This document shows, in pieces, positions 16,694 through 25,701 of a DNA stretch of 45,146 nucleotides. Made by a program: the position numbers and the translations under genes. The stretch lies in contig NZ_AZQP01000021.1 in NCBI RefSeq assembly GCF_000601455.1, positions 1 through 45,146 on the forward strand. The letters run 5' to 3'. The notes beneath the pieces were generated by a model. That model was not told where the DNA came from. It made no database searches and saw only the letters and a list, made by a program, of their open reading frames with translations. Source of the stretch: Fervidicella metallireducens AeB (lineage in GTDB: Bacteria > Bacillota > Clostridia > Clostridiales > Caloramatoraceae). How positions within the stretch are numbered: the first letter of the stretch is position 1; each line of letters begins with the position of its first letter.

Positions 16694-16713
16694 AATGTGG
16701 AGGAGGTAGTACT

Positions 16714-17795
16714 GTGCTAGATTTTGAATTTGATATTGACCAAAATGCGCAAATAAAAGTTGTAGGTGTTGGCGGTGGAGGAAACAATGCCGTAAATAGA
16801 ATGATAGATTCAGGCCTTAGGGGTGTTGAGTTTATTTCTGTTAATACTGATAAACAGGCACTTTATTTGTCAAAGGCGGGACAAAAAATTCAGTTAGGAG
16901 ATAAGTTAACAAGAGGACTTGGCGCTGGTGCAAACCCTGAGATTGGTGAGAAAGCTGCTGAAGAGAGCAGGGAAGAAATAGTACAAGCCTAAAGGGAGCT
17001 GATCTGGTTTTTATAACAGCTGGAATGGGTGGTGGAACTGGAACAGGAGCTGCTCCAGTTGTTGCACAGGTTGCTAAGGAATTAGGAATTTTAACGGTAG
17101 GAGTAGTAACTAAACCATTCTTATTCGAAGGTAGAAAAAGAATGGTACATGCTGAGCAGGGAATAGCAAAGTTAAAGGAAAGGGTAGATACATTAGTAAC
17201 TATACCAAATGATAGACTGCTTCAGGTTGTAGATAAAAAGACTCCAATTACTGAAGCTTTCAGGGTAGCTGATGATGTTTTAAGACAAGGGGTTCAGGGT
17301 ATTTCAGACCTTATTACCATTCCAGGACTTATAAATCTTGATTTTGCTGACGTTAAAACTATTATGCTTGATACTGGACTTGCACATATGGGTATTGGAA
17401 GGGCTTCAGGTGAAAATAGAGCTATTGAAGCGGCTAAACAGGCAATATCAAGTCCACTTCTTGAAACCACAATAAATGGAGCAACTGGTGTGTTATTAAA
17501 TATAACAGGTGGAATGAACTTGACTCTATTTGAGGTAAACGAAGCTGCTGATCAGGTTAAACAAGCAGCAGATCCAGATGCAAATATTATTTTTGGAGCA
17601 GTAATAAACGAAGACCTAGGGGATGACATTGTAATAACAGTTATTGCTACGGGGTTTGACAAAGCGGAGGAAAAGGTTGTTAAGAATGAGGCACCAGAGG
17701 AAGAACCTATTGTTGCAAAGCCAGCGGATATGGATGTTGATATGGGTAATTTAGATATTCCACCATTCTTTAGAAATCAAAGACCAAGAAGATAA
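16714..17795 (+). CDS. ftsZ: Cell division GTPase FtsZ, frameshifted here
   Basis: FtsZ polymerises into the Z ring. The GTG at 16714 follows GGAGGAGG. The N-terminal nucleotide-binding part ([13 protein letters not shown]) is in the first frame, which ends at 16992. The rest, including the tubulin signature GGGTGTG and the conserved tail DIPPFFRNQ, continues in another frame to 17795. One missing base at the CC of 16988-16989 turns EEIVQALKGADL into a stop. Restoring it gives a normal 360-residue protein. A broken ftsZ is not plausible in a growing cell, so a sequencing error is the best explanation. Confidence 0.94.
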
Positions 17796-17813
17796 ATCTG
17801 TTTATGTTTATGA

Positions 17814-17838
17814 AAGAGGGTTTTAACCCTCTTTTTTG
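17814..17838 (+). terminator. Intrinsic terminator after ftsZ
   Basis: AAGAGGGTT and AACCCTCTT form a compact hairpin followed by TTTTTTG. It ends the dcw transcript before the sporulation sigma operon. Confidence 0.9.
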
Positions 17839-17900
17839 TATTCAAAATGAAATATTATGGAAAAATATGAAAAATAATTTTCAAAAAGATTGGTTATAAA

Positions 17901-17933
17901 ATGACAAATTTTACATATAAATGGATTTATAAT
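17901..17933 (+). promoter_or_regulatory. Spo0A-type long-spacer promoter of spoIIGA-sigE
   Basis: ATGACA (17901-17906) and a perfect TATAAT (17928-17933) are separated by 21 bp. The Bacillus subtilis spoIIG promoter is known for an overlong spacer of 22 bp and a Spo0A box over the -35. Here TGACAAA (17902-17908), one mismatch from the TGNCGAA form of the 0A box, overlaps the -35. Sigma-A with Spo0A~P is therefore inferred. Confidence 0.4.
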
Positions 17934-17966
17934 AGTAATAAAGAAGATGTCCACGGAGGTGGGCTC

Positions 17967-18860
17967 ATGATAGATGTTATATATGTAGATGTTTTGTTAT
18001 TGGAAAATTTCCTTATGAATTTTTTACTTTTGTATATTGTAGGGAGATATTCTAAGATTAAAATAAAAACCTTAAGAATTACAGCTGCAGCTCTTTTTGG
18101 AGGGATGTATGTAATAGTTCTTTTTCTACCAGAATTTACTGCAATGTACTCTGTTCCAATGAGAATAGCTATATCAATAATAATGGTAACTATTGCTTTT
18201 ATGCCGTATAAAATAAAAGAGTTTATAAAACTTTGGATATTATTCTTTTTGACAAGTTTTATTGTAGGGGGCTGTATCTTTGCAGTATTATTTTTAACTC
18301 AAAAGGATGTAGTTTTAATTTCAGGGGCAATAGTAGTACCATCAAAATTTATTATCATCGGCATAATTATAGCAATTTTCTTCGTGAAAATAGGTTTTGA
18401 TTATTTTGAAACTTATTATTTAACTGAGAAAAACAAAATTGAAATGGAAATACATCTCAGCAATAAATCATGTAAAATAACAGCTTTGATTGATACAGGG
18501 AATTCCCTGAGAGACCCAATTACTAATGAACCTGTTATAGTAGTTTATATGAAACCAATTTTTCAAATATTACCTGATGAACTCCTGGCAGAAATAATCA
18601 ATGAACAGAATAACGATGTTATTATGAAAAAAATTATGGATTCATCTTTAAAAACAAGAATAAGATTAATTCCATATAAGGCTTTAGGGGTGGAAAACGG
18701 ACTTCTTACAGGAATCAGAGTAGATAAGGTTGCCATAAGGTATAAATCTCATTATGCAGTACTAAAAGGGACGCTAATTGCTTTATATACACAGCCTATC
18801 TCAAGGGAAGGAAGTTATCAGGCTTTAGCTTATCCAGAATTATTAAAAGGGGGAGTTTGA
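17967..18860 (+). CDS. spoIIGA: Pro-sigma-E processing protease SpoIIGA
   Basis: SpoIIGA is a membrane-embedded aspartic protease that activates pro-sigma-E in the mother cell after a signal from the forespore. The ATG at 17967 follows GGAGGTGGG. An in-frame ATG at 17901 is in the promoter. The 297-residue product has about five N-terminal membrane helices. A soluble domain follows with the protease motif ALIDTGNSLRDP, whose catalytic aspartate would be residue 176. The stop is directly followed by the sigE start, so protease and substrate are translationally linked. Confidence 0.93.
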   Translation: MIDVIYVDVLLLENFLMNFLLLYIVGRYSKIKIKTLRITAAALFGGMYVIVLFLPEFTAMYSVPMRIAISIIMVTIAFMPYKIKEFIKLWILFFLTSFIVGGCIFAVLFLTQKDVVLISGAIVVPSKFIIIGIIIAIFFVKIGFDYFETYYLTEKNKIEMEIHLSNKSCKITALIDTGNSLRDPITNEPVIVVYMKPIFQILPDELLAEIINEQNNDVIMKKIMDSSLKTRIRLIPYKALGVENGLLTGIRVDKVAIRYKSHYAVLKGTLIALYTQPISREGSYQALAYPELLKGGV

Positions 18861-19598
18861 TTGTTTGGGTTGGGTAAAAATATTAAGAAGCTCGTTTCTA
18901 AAATTAAAAACCTGTTATCTTATATACAGTGGAGGATTTTTAAGACAAACGATATTTTTTATATTGGGGGCAGCGAAGCTTTACCACCACCTTTAAGCGT
19001 GGAAGAGGAGAAAAATTTAGTTGATCAGCTGAGAAACGGTAATGAAGAAGTTAGAACTATCCTAATTGAAAGAAATCTCAGACTTGTTGTGTATATTGCG
19101 AGAAAATTTGAAAACACTGGAATAAGCATTGAAGATTTGATTTCAATTGGAACAATAGGACTTATAAAGGCAGTTAATACCTTCGATCCTGAAAAGAAAA
19201 TTAAATTAGCCACATATGCTTCACGTTGTATTGAAAATGAAATTTTAATGTATTTGAGAAGAAACAGTAAAGTGAGAGCAGAAATATCCTTTGATGAGCC
19301 TTTAAACGTTGATTGGGATGGAAACGAGCTGCTTCTTTCTGATATATTAGGAACTGATAACGATTTAATATATCATCATATAGAGGATGAGGTTGAAAGG
19401 GAATTATTAAGAAATGCAATGGGACATTTAAATAAGAGAGAGAAACAAATAATGGAGCTTAGATTTGGTTTGTGTGGTGATGGAGAGAAAACCCAGAAGG
19501 AGGTTGCAGATATATTAGGAATTTCTCAATCCTATATATCCAGGTTAGAAAAGAGAATAATTAAAAGATTAAGGCGTGATATAAACAGGATGATTTAA
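18861..19598 (+). CDS. sigE: Sporulation sigma factor sigma-E (pro-form)
   Basis: Sigma-E drives early mother-cell transcription. The 245-residue product begins with the basic amphipathic pro-sequence (about 30 residues) and the [13 protein letters not shown] segment that surrounds the SpoIIGA cleavage site. Sigma region 2 follows ([47 protein letters not shown]). Region 4 ends the protein with its helix-turn-helix ([19 protein letters not shown]). The TTG start at 18861 uses the GGGGGAG at the end of spoIIGA as its ribosome binding site. Confidence 0.96.
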   Translation: MFGLGKNIKKLVSKIKNLLSYIQWRIFKTNDIFYIGGSEALPPPLSVEEEKNLVDQLRNGNEEVRTILIERNLRLVVYIARKFENTGISIEDLISIGTIGLIKAVNTFDPEKKIKLATYASRCIENEILMYLRRNSKVRAEISFDEPLNVDWDGNELLLSDILGTDNDLIYHHIEDEVERELLRNAMGHLNKREKQIMELRFGLCGDGEKTQKEVADILGISQSYISRLEKRIIKRLRRDINRMI

Positions 19599-19661
19599 AT
19601 AATTAAAAAATTTAATTTTTATCTTTTACTTTAAGGCACAAAGGTGGGCTTTTTAATCCAA

Positions 19662-19689
19662 GTATGTTATATTAATGTAAAACATATTT
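19662..19689 (+). promoter_or_regulatory. Sigma-F/sigma-G-type promoter of sigG
   Basis: GTATG (19662-19666), a 16-bp gap and CATATTT (19683-19689) resemble the forespore consensus GYATR-N15/16-CATNMTA, with one mismatch in the -10. Forespore-specific expression of sigG is known in spore formers, so the position is sensible. The match is short and could be chance. Confidence 0.4.
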
Positions 19690-19714
19690 TGGTAACAAAT
19701 GAATAAAAAAAACA

Positions 19715-19753
19715 CCCCTCGGAAATAATTTTAATACAACTATTCTGAAGGGG
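19715..19753 (+). promoter_or_regulatory. Leader hairpin sequestering the sigG ribosome binding site
   Basis: CCCCT-C-GGAA (19715-19724) can pair with TTCTGAAGGGG (19743-19753), giving about ten pairs with one bulged A. The right arm is the AAGGGG ribosome binding site of sigG. In Bacillus subtilis a leader hairpin is reported to lower sigG translation. The same control is inferred for read-through transcripts from spoIIGA-sigE. Confidence 0.5.
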
Positions 19754-19763
19754 ATGAATTGAC

Positions 19764-20537
19764 ATGATATCAAATAAAGTAGAAATTTGTGGAGTAAATA
19801 CAGCAAAACTTCCAGTTTTGAAAAACGAAGAAATGCGAGAACTTATTGTCCAGATGAGGAACGGAGATAATTCAGCACGGGAAAAGTTTATAAAGGGCAA
19901 TTTAAGACTGGTTTTAAGTGTAATTCAAAGATTTAATAATAGAGGAGAGAATGTCGATGACTTATTTCAGGTAGGGTGTATTGGATTGATTAAAGCTATA
20001 GATAATTTTGATTTAAATCAGAATGTGAGATTTTCTACATATGCGGTTCCAATGGTAATTGGAGAGATAAGACGTTATCTAAGAGACAACAATTCAATAA
20101 GAGTAAGCAGATCCCTTAGGGATATAGCCTATAAAGCCCTTCAGGTTAGAGATAAATTGATCAGTAAAAACAATAAAGAACCTACAATTTCAGATATAGC
20201 AAAAGAATTGAAAATACCAAGAGAAGATGTTGTTTTTGCTCTGGATGCTATTCAGGATCCCATTTCACTCTTTGAACCAATATACCATGACGGCGGAGAT
20301 GCTATATTTGTTATGGATCAAATTAGTGATAATAAAAATTTAGATGATAGTTGGATAGAAAATATTTCTATAAAACAGGCACTTCATAAGCTAAACAAAA
20401 GAGAAAAATTGATTTTAACCTTAAGGTTTTTTGAAGGCAAAACTCAGATGGAAGTTGCAGATGAGATAGGAATATCTCAGGCTCAGGTATCAAGACTTGA
20501 AAAAACTGCCCTCAGTCATATGAGAAAATATATATAG
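19764..20537 (+). CDS. sigG: Sporulation sigma factor sigma-G
   Basis: Sigma-G is the late forespore sigma factor. The 257-residue product has the highly conserved N-terminus NKVEICGVNTAKLPVLKNEEM, which separates SigG from SigF. Region 2 (LRLVLSVIQRFNNRGENVDDLFQVG, IGLIKAIDNFD, FSTYAVPMVIGEIRR), region 3 and a region 4 helix-turn-helix (TQMEVADEIGISQAQVSRLEK) follow. The ATG is at 19764, 10 nt after AAGGGG, which lies in a leader hairpin. A strong terminator follows. Confidence 0.96.
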   Translation: MISNKVEICGVNTAKLPVLKNEEMRELIVQMRNGDNSAREKFIKGNLRLVLSVIQRFNNRGENVDDLFQVGCIGLIKAIDNFDLNQNVRFSTYAVPMVIGEIRRYLRDNNSIRVSRSLRDIAYKALQVRDKLISKNNKEPTISDIAKELKIPREDVVFALDAIQDPISLFEPIYHDGGDAIFVMDQISDNKNLDDSWIENISIKQALHKLNKREKLILTLRFFEGKTQMEVADEIGISQAQVSRLEKTALSHMRKYI

Positions 20538-20552
20538 ATATTATCAATACAG

Positions 20553-20583
20553 AATAACGGCATTGAGCCGTTATTTTTTTTAT
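20553..20583 (+). terminator. Intrinsic terminator after sigG
   Basis: AATAACGGC (20553-20561) pairs with GCCGTTATT (20567-20575) around ATTGA, followed by a long T run. Confidence 0.92.
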
Positions 20584-20620
20584 TTTTTGCATATATATAT
20601 GTTGATGGGGAGGGAGAAAA

Positions 20621-20938
20621 ATGAGAGAAAAAAAGCAAAATAACGATATTTTGACATTGGGGCAGATACGTCAGATGGAGGTTATAGATATTGCTGAAGG
20701 AAAAAGACTTGGATTTATATCAGATTTGGTATTTGATGAAGATATAACAAAAATTGAGGAGATAATAATTCCGCCAGAGAGTGGGTTTTTATCATTGTTT
20801 AAAAGAAAAGATGAAATACATATAAAATGGAATCAAATTAAGGTCATTGGTGTTGACATAATATTGGTTGATACTGGAAAGCAAAAATCAAATGAAGAAC
20901 TAATAAATGATGAAGAGAATGAAGGAGAAATTTATTGA
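20621..20938 (+). CDS. ylmC: YlmC/YmxH-family PRC-barrel sporulation protein
   Basis: YlmC/YmxH proteins are small PRC-barrel proteins conserved in spore formers, usually next to sigG. Their molecular role is unknown. The 105-residue product starts after AGGGAGAAAA and shows the PRC-barrel pattern (GQIRQMEVIDIAEGKRLGFISDLVFDE, HIKWNQIKVIGVDIILVD). It has no membrane segment. Its place after the sigG terminator and before nrdR matches the conserved clostridial gene order. Confidence 0.85.
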   Translation: MREKKQNNDILTLGQIRQMEVIDIAEGKRLGFISDLVFDEDITKIEEIIIPPESGFLSLFKRKDEIHIKWNQIKVIGVDIILVDTGKQKSNEELINDEENEGEIY

Positions 20939-20995
20939 TAATGGAACATGAAAATTATAAATGATTAATTGGAGAGATTTTTATAATGGACAAAA

Positions 20996-21036
20996 CTATA
21001 TATAGTCTATATAATAAAATGCGGTACTAAATATAG
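20996..21036 (+). promoter_or_regulatory. NrdR-box pair upstream of nrdR-nrdD
   Basis: Two 10-bp cores, CTATATATAG (20996-21005, perfect for CWATATATWG) and CTAAATATAG (21027-21036, one mismatch), are 31 bp apart centre to centre. That is three helical turns, the spacing typical of NrdR boxes. A TATAAT (20982-20987) lies just upstream, so bound NrdR would block a promoter that serves nrdR and nrdD. Confidence 0.8.
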
Positions 21037-21055
21037 TGAGTTGAGGTGTTCTTTA

Positions 21056-21511
21056 ATGAAATGTCCATTTTGTGGTTATATGGAAACTAAGGTGTTGGAT
21101 TCAAGACCAACAGAAGATAATACTTCCATAAGAAGAAGGAGAGAATGTCTAAGCTGTCAGAAAAGATTTACAACATATGAAAATGTTGAAGATATACCTG
21201 TGTATGTAATAAAAAAAGATGGTACTAGAGAGCCGTTTAATAAAAGAAAAATTTTAAATGGAATTTTGAAGTCCTGTGAAAAAAGGGCAATATCTTTGGT
21301 TGAAATTGAAGCCTTAGTTGATAATATAGAAAAACATATATACAATACAATGGAACAAGAGATAGAAAGTAGTCTGATTGGAGAATTGGTAATGCAAAGG
21401 CTGAAGGAATTGGACGATGTGGCTTACGTTAGATTTGCCTCTGTATACAGGCAATTTAAAGATATAAATACTTTTATGAATGAGTTAACAAAGTTACTTA
21501 AGGAAAAATAA
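21056..21511 (+). CDS. nrdR: Transcriptional repressor NrdR
   Basis: NrdR represses ribonucleotide reductase genes when dATP is abundant. The 151-residue product starts [21 protein letters not shown] and carries the zinc ribbon CPFC...CLSC. The ATP-cone follows ([26 protein letters not shown]). The ATG at 21056 is 7 nt after GAGGTG. An in-frame TTG at 21041 precedes that site. It is followed 13 nt later by nrdD, and the NrdR boxes upstream imply autoregulation. Confidence 0.96.
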   Translation: MKCPFCGYMETKVLDSRPTEDNTSIRRRRECLSCQKRFTTYENVEDIPVYVIKKDGTREPFNKRKILNGILKSCEKRAISLVEIEALVDNIEKHIYNTMEQEIESSLIGELVMQRLKELDDVAYVRFASVYRQFKDINTFMNELTKLLKEK

Positions 21512-21524
21512 AGGAGTGTTTGAT

Positions 21525-23554
21525 ATGTTTACACAAATAAAAAAACGTGATGGCAGAGTTGTGAATTTCAGTAAGGATAAAATAGCAAGGGCCATATTTT
21601 TAGCTGCACAGGGTGTTGGAGGGTCAGATTTTAATACTGCTGAAATATTGGCTGATAAGGTTATAAATTACATGCTCACAAATATGCAGTCACAGGAAAT
21701 ACCTGATGTAGAGTTTGTTCAGGATTGTGTAGAAAAGGTATTAATTGAAGATGGACATGCTAAGACTGCAAAGGCATTTATTCTTTATAGAAACAAAAGA
21801 ACAAGATATAGGGAAGCAAAGTCGGAATTAATGGATGTGGTAAGGGAAATATTAAAGGAAACTAGCAGAGAAAATGCTAATATTGGAAACTCACCATCGG
21901 CTAAAATGTTACAAATTGCATCAGCTGCAAGTAAAGAATATTATTTGAACAATGTAATTCCTAAAGAAATGTCAGATGCTCATAGAAACTATGACATACA
22001 TATTCATGATTTAGATTTCTATGGTAAGACACTAAACTGTTTACAAATAGATTTAACAAATCTTTTTATTAATGGATTTAACACAGGTTATGGTTATATC
22101 AGACCTCCAAAAAGAATTGCGTCTGCCACTGCACTTGCTGCCATAATACTTCAAAGCAATCAAAATGATATGTTTGGGGGACAAAGTTTTCCTCATTTTG
22201 ATAAGTCAATAGCAGAAGTTATAAGAAGATTAGATGTAAAACCAAATTACGATGAAATTTATCAAGCCATGGAAGGCTTAGTATATAATTTGAATAGTAT
22301 GCATTCAAGGGCTGGAGCTCAAGTACCTTTCAGTAGCATAAATATAGGTACTGATACAACTGAAGAAGGAAGAATGGTAATAAGGCTATGTTGGAGGCCT
22401 TTGACAGAGGATTAGGAAAGGGAGAAAGTCCTATTTTTCCAAATTTAGTTTTCAGGTTGAAAAAGGGTGTTAATTTTGATGAAGGCGATCCTAATTACGA
22501 TTTATTTAAACTTGCAATGAAAGTAGCTGCTCATAGAATGAACCCAACCTTCAGCTTTATGGATTCAAGTTTCAATGCAAAATATGGTGATGAAATTTCA
22601 TATATGGGATGCCGAACAAGAACAATTGCAAATGTAAATGGAAGGGAGGTATCTGCAGGAAGAGGTAATATAGCACCTGTTACAATAAATCTTCCAAGGA
22701 TTGCCTTAAAAGCAGGAAAAGGAAATATAGAAGGTTTTTATAAGGAATTTGACAAGGTTTTGGAATTATGTACAAAACAGCTTATTCATAGATTCGAAAC
22801 TATTGCTAATTTAAAGGTTAAGGATTTACCATTTTTAATGGGACAGAAGCTTTATATGGGTTCTGAAAATCTAAAAGACGATGATTGTATAAGGGAAGCT
22901 ATTAAAAATGGAACTCTTGGAATTGGATTTATTGGTTTGGCAGAAACTCTAAAAGCACTTATTGGAAAACATCATGGAGAGTCAAAGGAAGCTTTAGAAT
23001 TAGGCTATGATATAGTTAAGCATCTTAGAGAACATTGTGATAATATGACAAAAAAATATATGCTAAACTTTGTTGCATATGCTACACCTGCTGAAGGAAC
23101 TTCAGGAAGATTCGTGCCTCAGGATAGAAAAAAATATGGTTTAATTGAAGGTGTAACAGATAATGATTTTTATACAAATTCTTATCATGTACCTGTTAAT
23201 TATGAAATAAGTATTTTTGATAAAATTGAAATAGAAGGAAGATTCCATAGCTTATGCAATGGGGGACATATTTCATATGTTGAATTACCTTCTTCATTGG
23301 AACATAATGTAGATGCTTTTGAAAAAATACTTAAATGGATGGCTAAATGTGACATTGGTTACGCTGGAATTAATTTCCCTATTGATGAATGTAAGACATG
23401 TGGGCACAATGGGATAATATCTGAAGATAACTGCCCTGAGTGTGGAAGTTATGATATAAGAAGAATAAGAAGGATAACGGGTTATCTTTCTACTGTTGAC
23501 AGATTTAATGATGCTAAAAAATCAGAATTAGAACAAAGAGTTAAGCATTGCTAA
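21525..23554 (+). CDS. nrdD: Anaerobic (class III) ribonucleotide reductase NrdD, frameshifted here
   Basis: NrdD reduces ribonucleoside triphosphates using a glycyl radical and works only without oxygen. The N-terminal ATP-cone (IKKRDGRVVNFSKDKIARAIFLA) is the allosteric site. The C-terminal zinc site CKTCGHNG...CPECG and the radical loop RRITGYLSTVDRFN are present. The ATG at 21525 is 8 nt after AAGGAG. The frame breaks at 22415, and the remainder reads from 22388 in another frame. One A missing from the AA at 22382-22383 explains it (MVIKAMLEAF). The repaired protein has 676 residues. Confidence 0.94.
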
Positions 23555-23561
23555 TTAAAAG

Positions 23562-23599
23562 GTGCTGCGTAATAGAAATTTTATTACGCAACACTTTTT
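23562..23599 (+). terminator. Intrinsic terminator after nrdD
   Basis: GTGCTGCGTAATA (23562-23574) pairs with TATTACGCAACAC (23582-23594) with one mismatch, followed by TTTTTG. It separates nrdRD from nrdG. Confidence 0.88.
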
Positions 23600-23630
23600 G
23601 TTATTTTTATGTTAATTTTATAATTTAAAC

Positions 23631-23663
23631 TTTACATGAAAATAATATTTAATATGTTATAAT
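23631..23663 (+). promoter_or_regulatory. Extended -10 promoter of nrdG
   Basis: TGTTATAAT (23655-23663) is an extended -10 element. The nearest -35-like motif is TTTACA (23631-23636), 21 bp upstream, which is too far for a standard promoter. No NrdR box is visible here. Confidence 0.4.
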
Positions 23664-23707
23664 TGAAATAAAAGGTATTTTTTTAGTTTTTGATAGTGAG
23701 GTATATT

Positions 23708-24199
23708 ATGGATGTAAGGATAGCTGGGATTGTAAAAGAAAGTGTGGTTGATGGTCCTGGAATAAGATATGTAATTTTTGCCCAGGGCTGCAAACATGGA
23801 TGTGAGGGATGTCATAATCCACAAACCCATGATTTTAACGGTGGATATGTAATTGATGCAGATGAGATATTAATGGATATTTATAGTAAACAATATATAG
23901 ATGGAGTTACTTTAAGTGGTGGAGATCCCTTTTTTCAAATAGATGCTTTTCAGTATATTGCCAAAGAATTGAAAAAAAGAGGGATAAATATTTTAGTTTA
24001 TTCTGGATTTACCTTTGAAGAAATAGTAAGTGACATTAAAAAGAAAAAGCTTTTAGAACTAACAGATATTTTAATTGATGGTCCCTTTATTTTAAAAAAG
24101 AAAACATTGAAATTACCATTCAGGGGTTCTGAAAACCAAAGAATCATTGACGTAAAGAGAAGTTTAAATAAAGGAGAGGTTGTATTATTTAATCTTTAG
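23708..24199 (+). CDS. nrdG: NrdD-activating radical-SAM enzyme NrdG
   Basis: NrdG uses a [4Fe-4S] cluster and SAM to install the glycyl radical on NrdD. The cluster motif GCKHGCEGC (CxxxCxxC) is near residue 30 of a 163-residue protein, followed by the SAM-binding GGDP in VTLSGGDPFF. The start is taken as the ATG at 23708, 5-7 nt after GTGAGGT. An in-frame GTG at 23690 is less likely. A terminator and a separate promoter divide it from nrdD, so the two are not one simple operon. Confidence 0.95.
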   Translation: MDVRIAGIVKESVVDGPGIRYVIFAQGCKHGCEGCHNPQTHDFNGGYVIDADEILMDIYSKQYIDGVTLSGGDPFFQIDAFQYIAKELKKRGINILVYSGFTFEEIVSDIKKKKLLELTDILIDGPFILKKKTLKLPFRGSENQRIIDVKRSLNKGEVVLFNL

Positions 24200-24214
24200 T
24201 AGGTGGTGAAACCT

Positions 24215-24991
24215 TTGAATAATAATTTATTTAAAATAGAGAAAGATAAACTTATATATTTTGTTTCTGAAGGATTATCGGATTTAGGATTTGTTAAACA
24301 TTTTTTTAGCACTAGAGTTGGTGGAGTCAGTACAGGAAATTACTCAAGCTTAAATCTTGGATTATATACAGAGGATGATAATGAAAAAATAAAGCTAAAC
24401 TTTAAAAAAATTTTTGAAACTGCTGATATGAATATGGATAAACTGGTTTTTCTCAAACAAGTACATGGAGATCAGTTTTATGTTGTAAGTAATGGAAATT
24501 ATAGCAGTGTTGTTGAATCTTCTGGGGATGCAATAATAACAGGAGAAAAGGGAATTCCAATTGGTATATTTACAGCAGACTGTGCTCCCATACTTTTAGT
24601 AGATAAAGAGAACAAACTAATTGCAGCAGTTCACGCAGGATGGAAGGGGACTTATTTAAAAATTGCTGAAAGAGTTTTAAATCATATGTTTGCTAATATG
24701 GGTACAAATCCTGTAAATGTTTTAGCAGTTATAGGGCCCTCAATAGGTCCTTGCTGCTTTGAAGTTAAAGAAGATGTAGCTGACAAATTTGAATTTACTG
24801 TAAAAAGAAATAATAAAATTTATGTTGATTTATGGAAGGAAAACAGAAAACAACTTTTAAATATGGGATTATTAGAAAAAAATATAGCTATAGCAAATTT
24901 GTGTACCTACTGCAACAATGACTTATTTTACTCTTATCGTAGGGATAATGGAAATACCGGTAGATTAGCTGCTTTTATAGAAATTGTATAG
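24215..24991 (+). CDS. pgeF: Peptidoglycan editing factor / purine nucleoside phosphorylase-like YlmD (PgeF)
   Basis: This DUF152 family has been described as multicopper polyphenol oxidase, as purine nucleoside phosphorylase and as an editing factor that removes L-Ser-containing precursors. The 258-residue product shows the metal-site signatures FFSTRVGGVS, QVHGD, TADCAPILLVD, AVHAGWKGT, GPSIGPCCFEV and CTYCNNDLFYSYRRD. The preferred start is TTG at 24215, 8 nt after AGGTGG. A GTG at 24203 lies inside that site. In spore formers it commonly neighbours sigG, ylmC and ylmE. Confidence 0.92.
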   Translation: MNNNLFKIEKDKLIYFVSEGLSDLGFVKHFFSTRVGGVSTGNYSSLNLGLYTEDDNEKIKLNFKKIFETADMNMDKLVFLKQVHGDQFYVVSNGNYSSVVESSGDAIITGEKGIPIGIFTADCAPILLVDKENKLIAAVHAGWKGTYLKIAERVLNHMFANMGTNPVNVLAVIGPSIGPCCFEVKEDVADKFEFTVKRNNKIYVDLWKENRKQLLNMGLLEKNIAIANLCTYCNNDLFYSYRRDNGNTGRLAAFIEIV

Positions 24992-25002
24992 GAGGGTATT
25001 AT

Positions 25003-25692
25003 ATGGCGGGTGAAAAGATTTTAATTATAGATGATGAATTGCATATAGTAGAATTATTAAAATATAACCTTGAAGCCAACGGATATAAAGTTATATATGA
25101 GCTAAACGGAAAAAATGGTTTTGAAGCAGCTGTTGAAAAAAGACCAGATTTAATTCTGTTAGATATAATGCTTCCAGAGATGGATGGTTTTGACGTCTGC
25201 AAAGCATTAAAAAGAGAAAAGGAGCTTGAAAATATACCTATAATCATGCTTACAGCAAAGAGTGAGGAGTTTGATAAAATTCTGGGCTTAGAAATTGGTG
25301 CGGAAGATTATATAACAAAACCTTTTTCTGTAAGGGAGCTTCTTGCTAGAATTAAGGTAGTGCTAAGGAGGAATGTCAAGGAGGATTCATCAAAAATTAT
25401 TAAATTAGGAAATCTAGAAATTGATATGGATAGGCATGAAGTTACAAAAAGCGGAAGAAAAATAGATTTAACTCTAAAGGAATTTGAACTTTTAAAGCTT
25501 CTCGTTTTCAATAAAGGAAAAGTATTAACCAGGGATTTTTTATTAGATAAAGTCTGGGGATATGAATATTATGGCGAAACAAGAACTGTTGATGTTCATG
25601 TTAGACATCTTAGACAAAAAATAGAAGACGATGATAAAAATCCAAGATATATTGAGACAGTAAGAGGAATCGGATATAAATGTAAAGAATAG
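25003..25692 (+). CDS. phoP: Phosphate-type response regulator (PhoP/PhoB, OmpR family)
   Basis: The 229-residue regulator has an N-terminal receiver domain (ILIIDDELH, phosphoacceptor Asp54 in LDIMLPEMDG, and ITKPF). The C-terminal part is an OmpR/PhoB winged helix (LTLKEFELLKLLVFNKGKVLTRDFLLDKVWGYEYYGETRTVDVHVRHLRQKIE). The phoR-like kinase follows 9 nt later and pstB after that, which identifies it as the phosphate-starvation regulator rather than another OmpR member. AGGAGGG precedes the ATG. It lies only 11 nt after pgeF, so it may share that transcript. Confidence 0.9.
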   Translation: MAGEKILIIDDELHIVELLKYNLEANGYKVIYELNGKNGFEAAVEKRPDLILLDIMLPEMDGFDVCKALKREKELENIPIIMLTAKSEEFDKILGLEIGAEDYITKPFSVRELLARIKVVLRRNVKEDSSKIIKLGNLEIDMDRHEVTKSGRKIDLTLKEFELLKLLVFNKGKVLTRDFLLDKVWGYEYYGETRTVDVHVRHLRQKIEDDDKNPRYIETVRGIGYKCKE

Positions 25693-25701
25693 GGTGGTTA
25701 A

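Noticed and set aside
17901-17966. Upstream ATG start for spoIIGA at 17901
   Set aside because: There is no ribosome binding site. The segment contains the promoter candidate, and the family N-terminus fits the ATG at 17967, after GGAGGTGGG.
19614-19656. Terminator after sigE
   Set aside because: AAG-G-CAC and GTG-GG-CTT with a T run give only two 3-bp stems around an internal loop. This is too weak to call.
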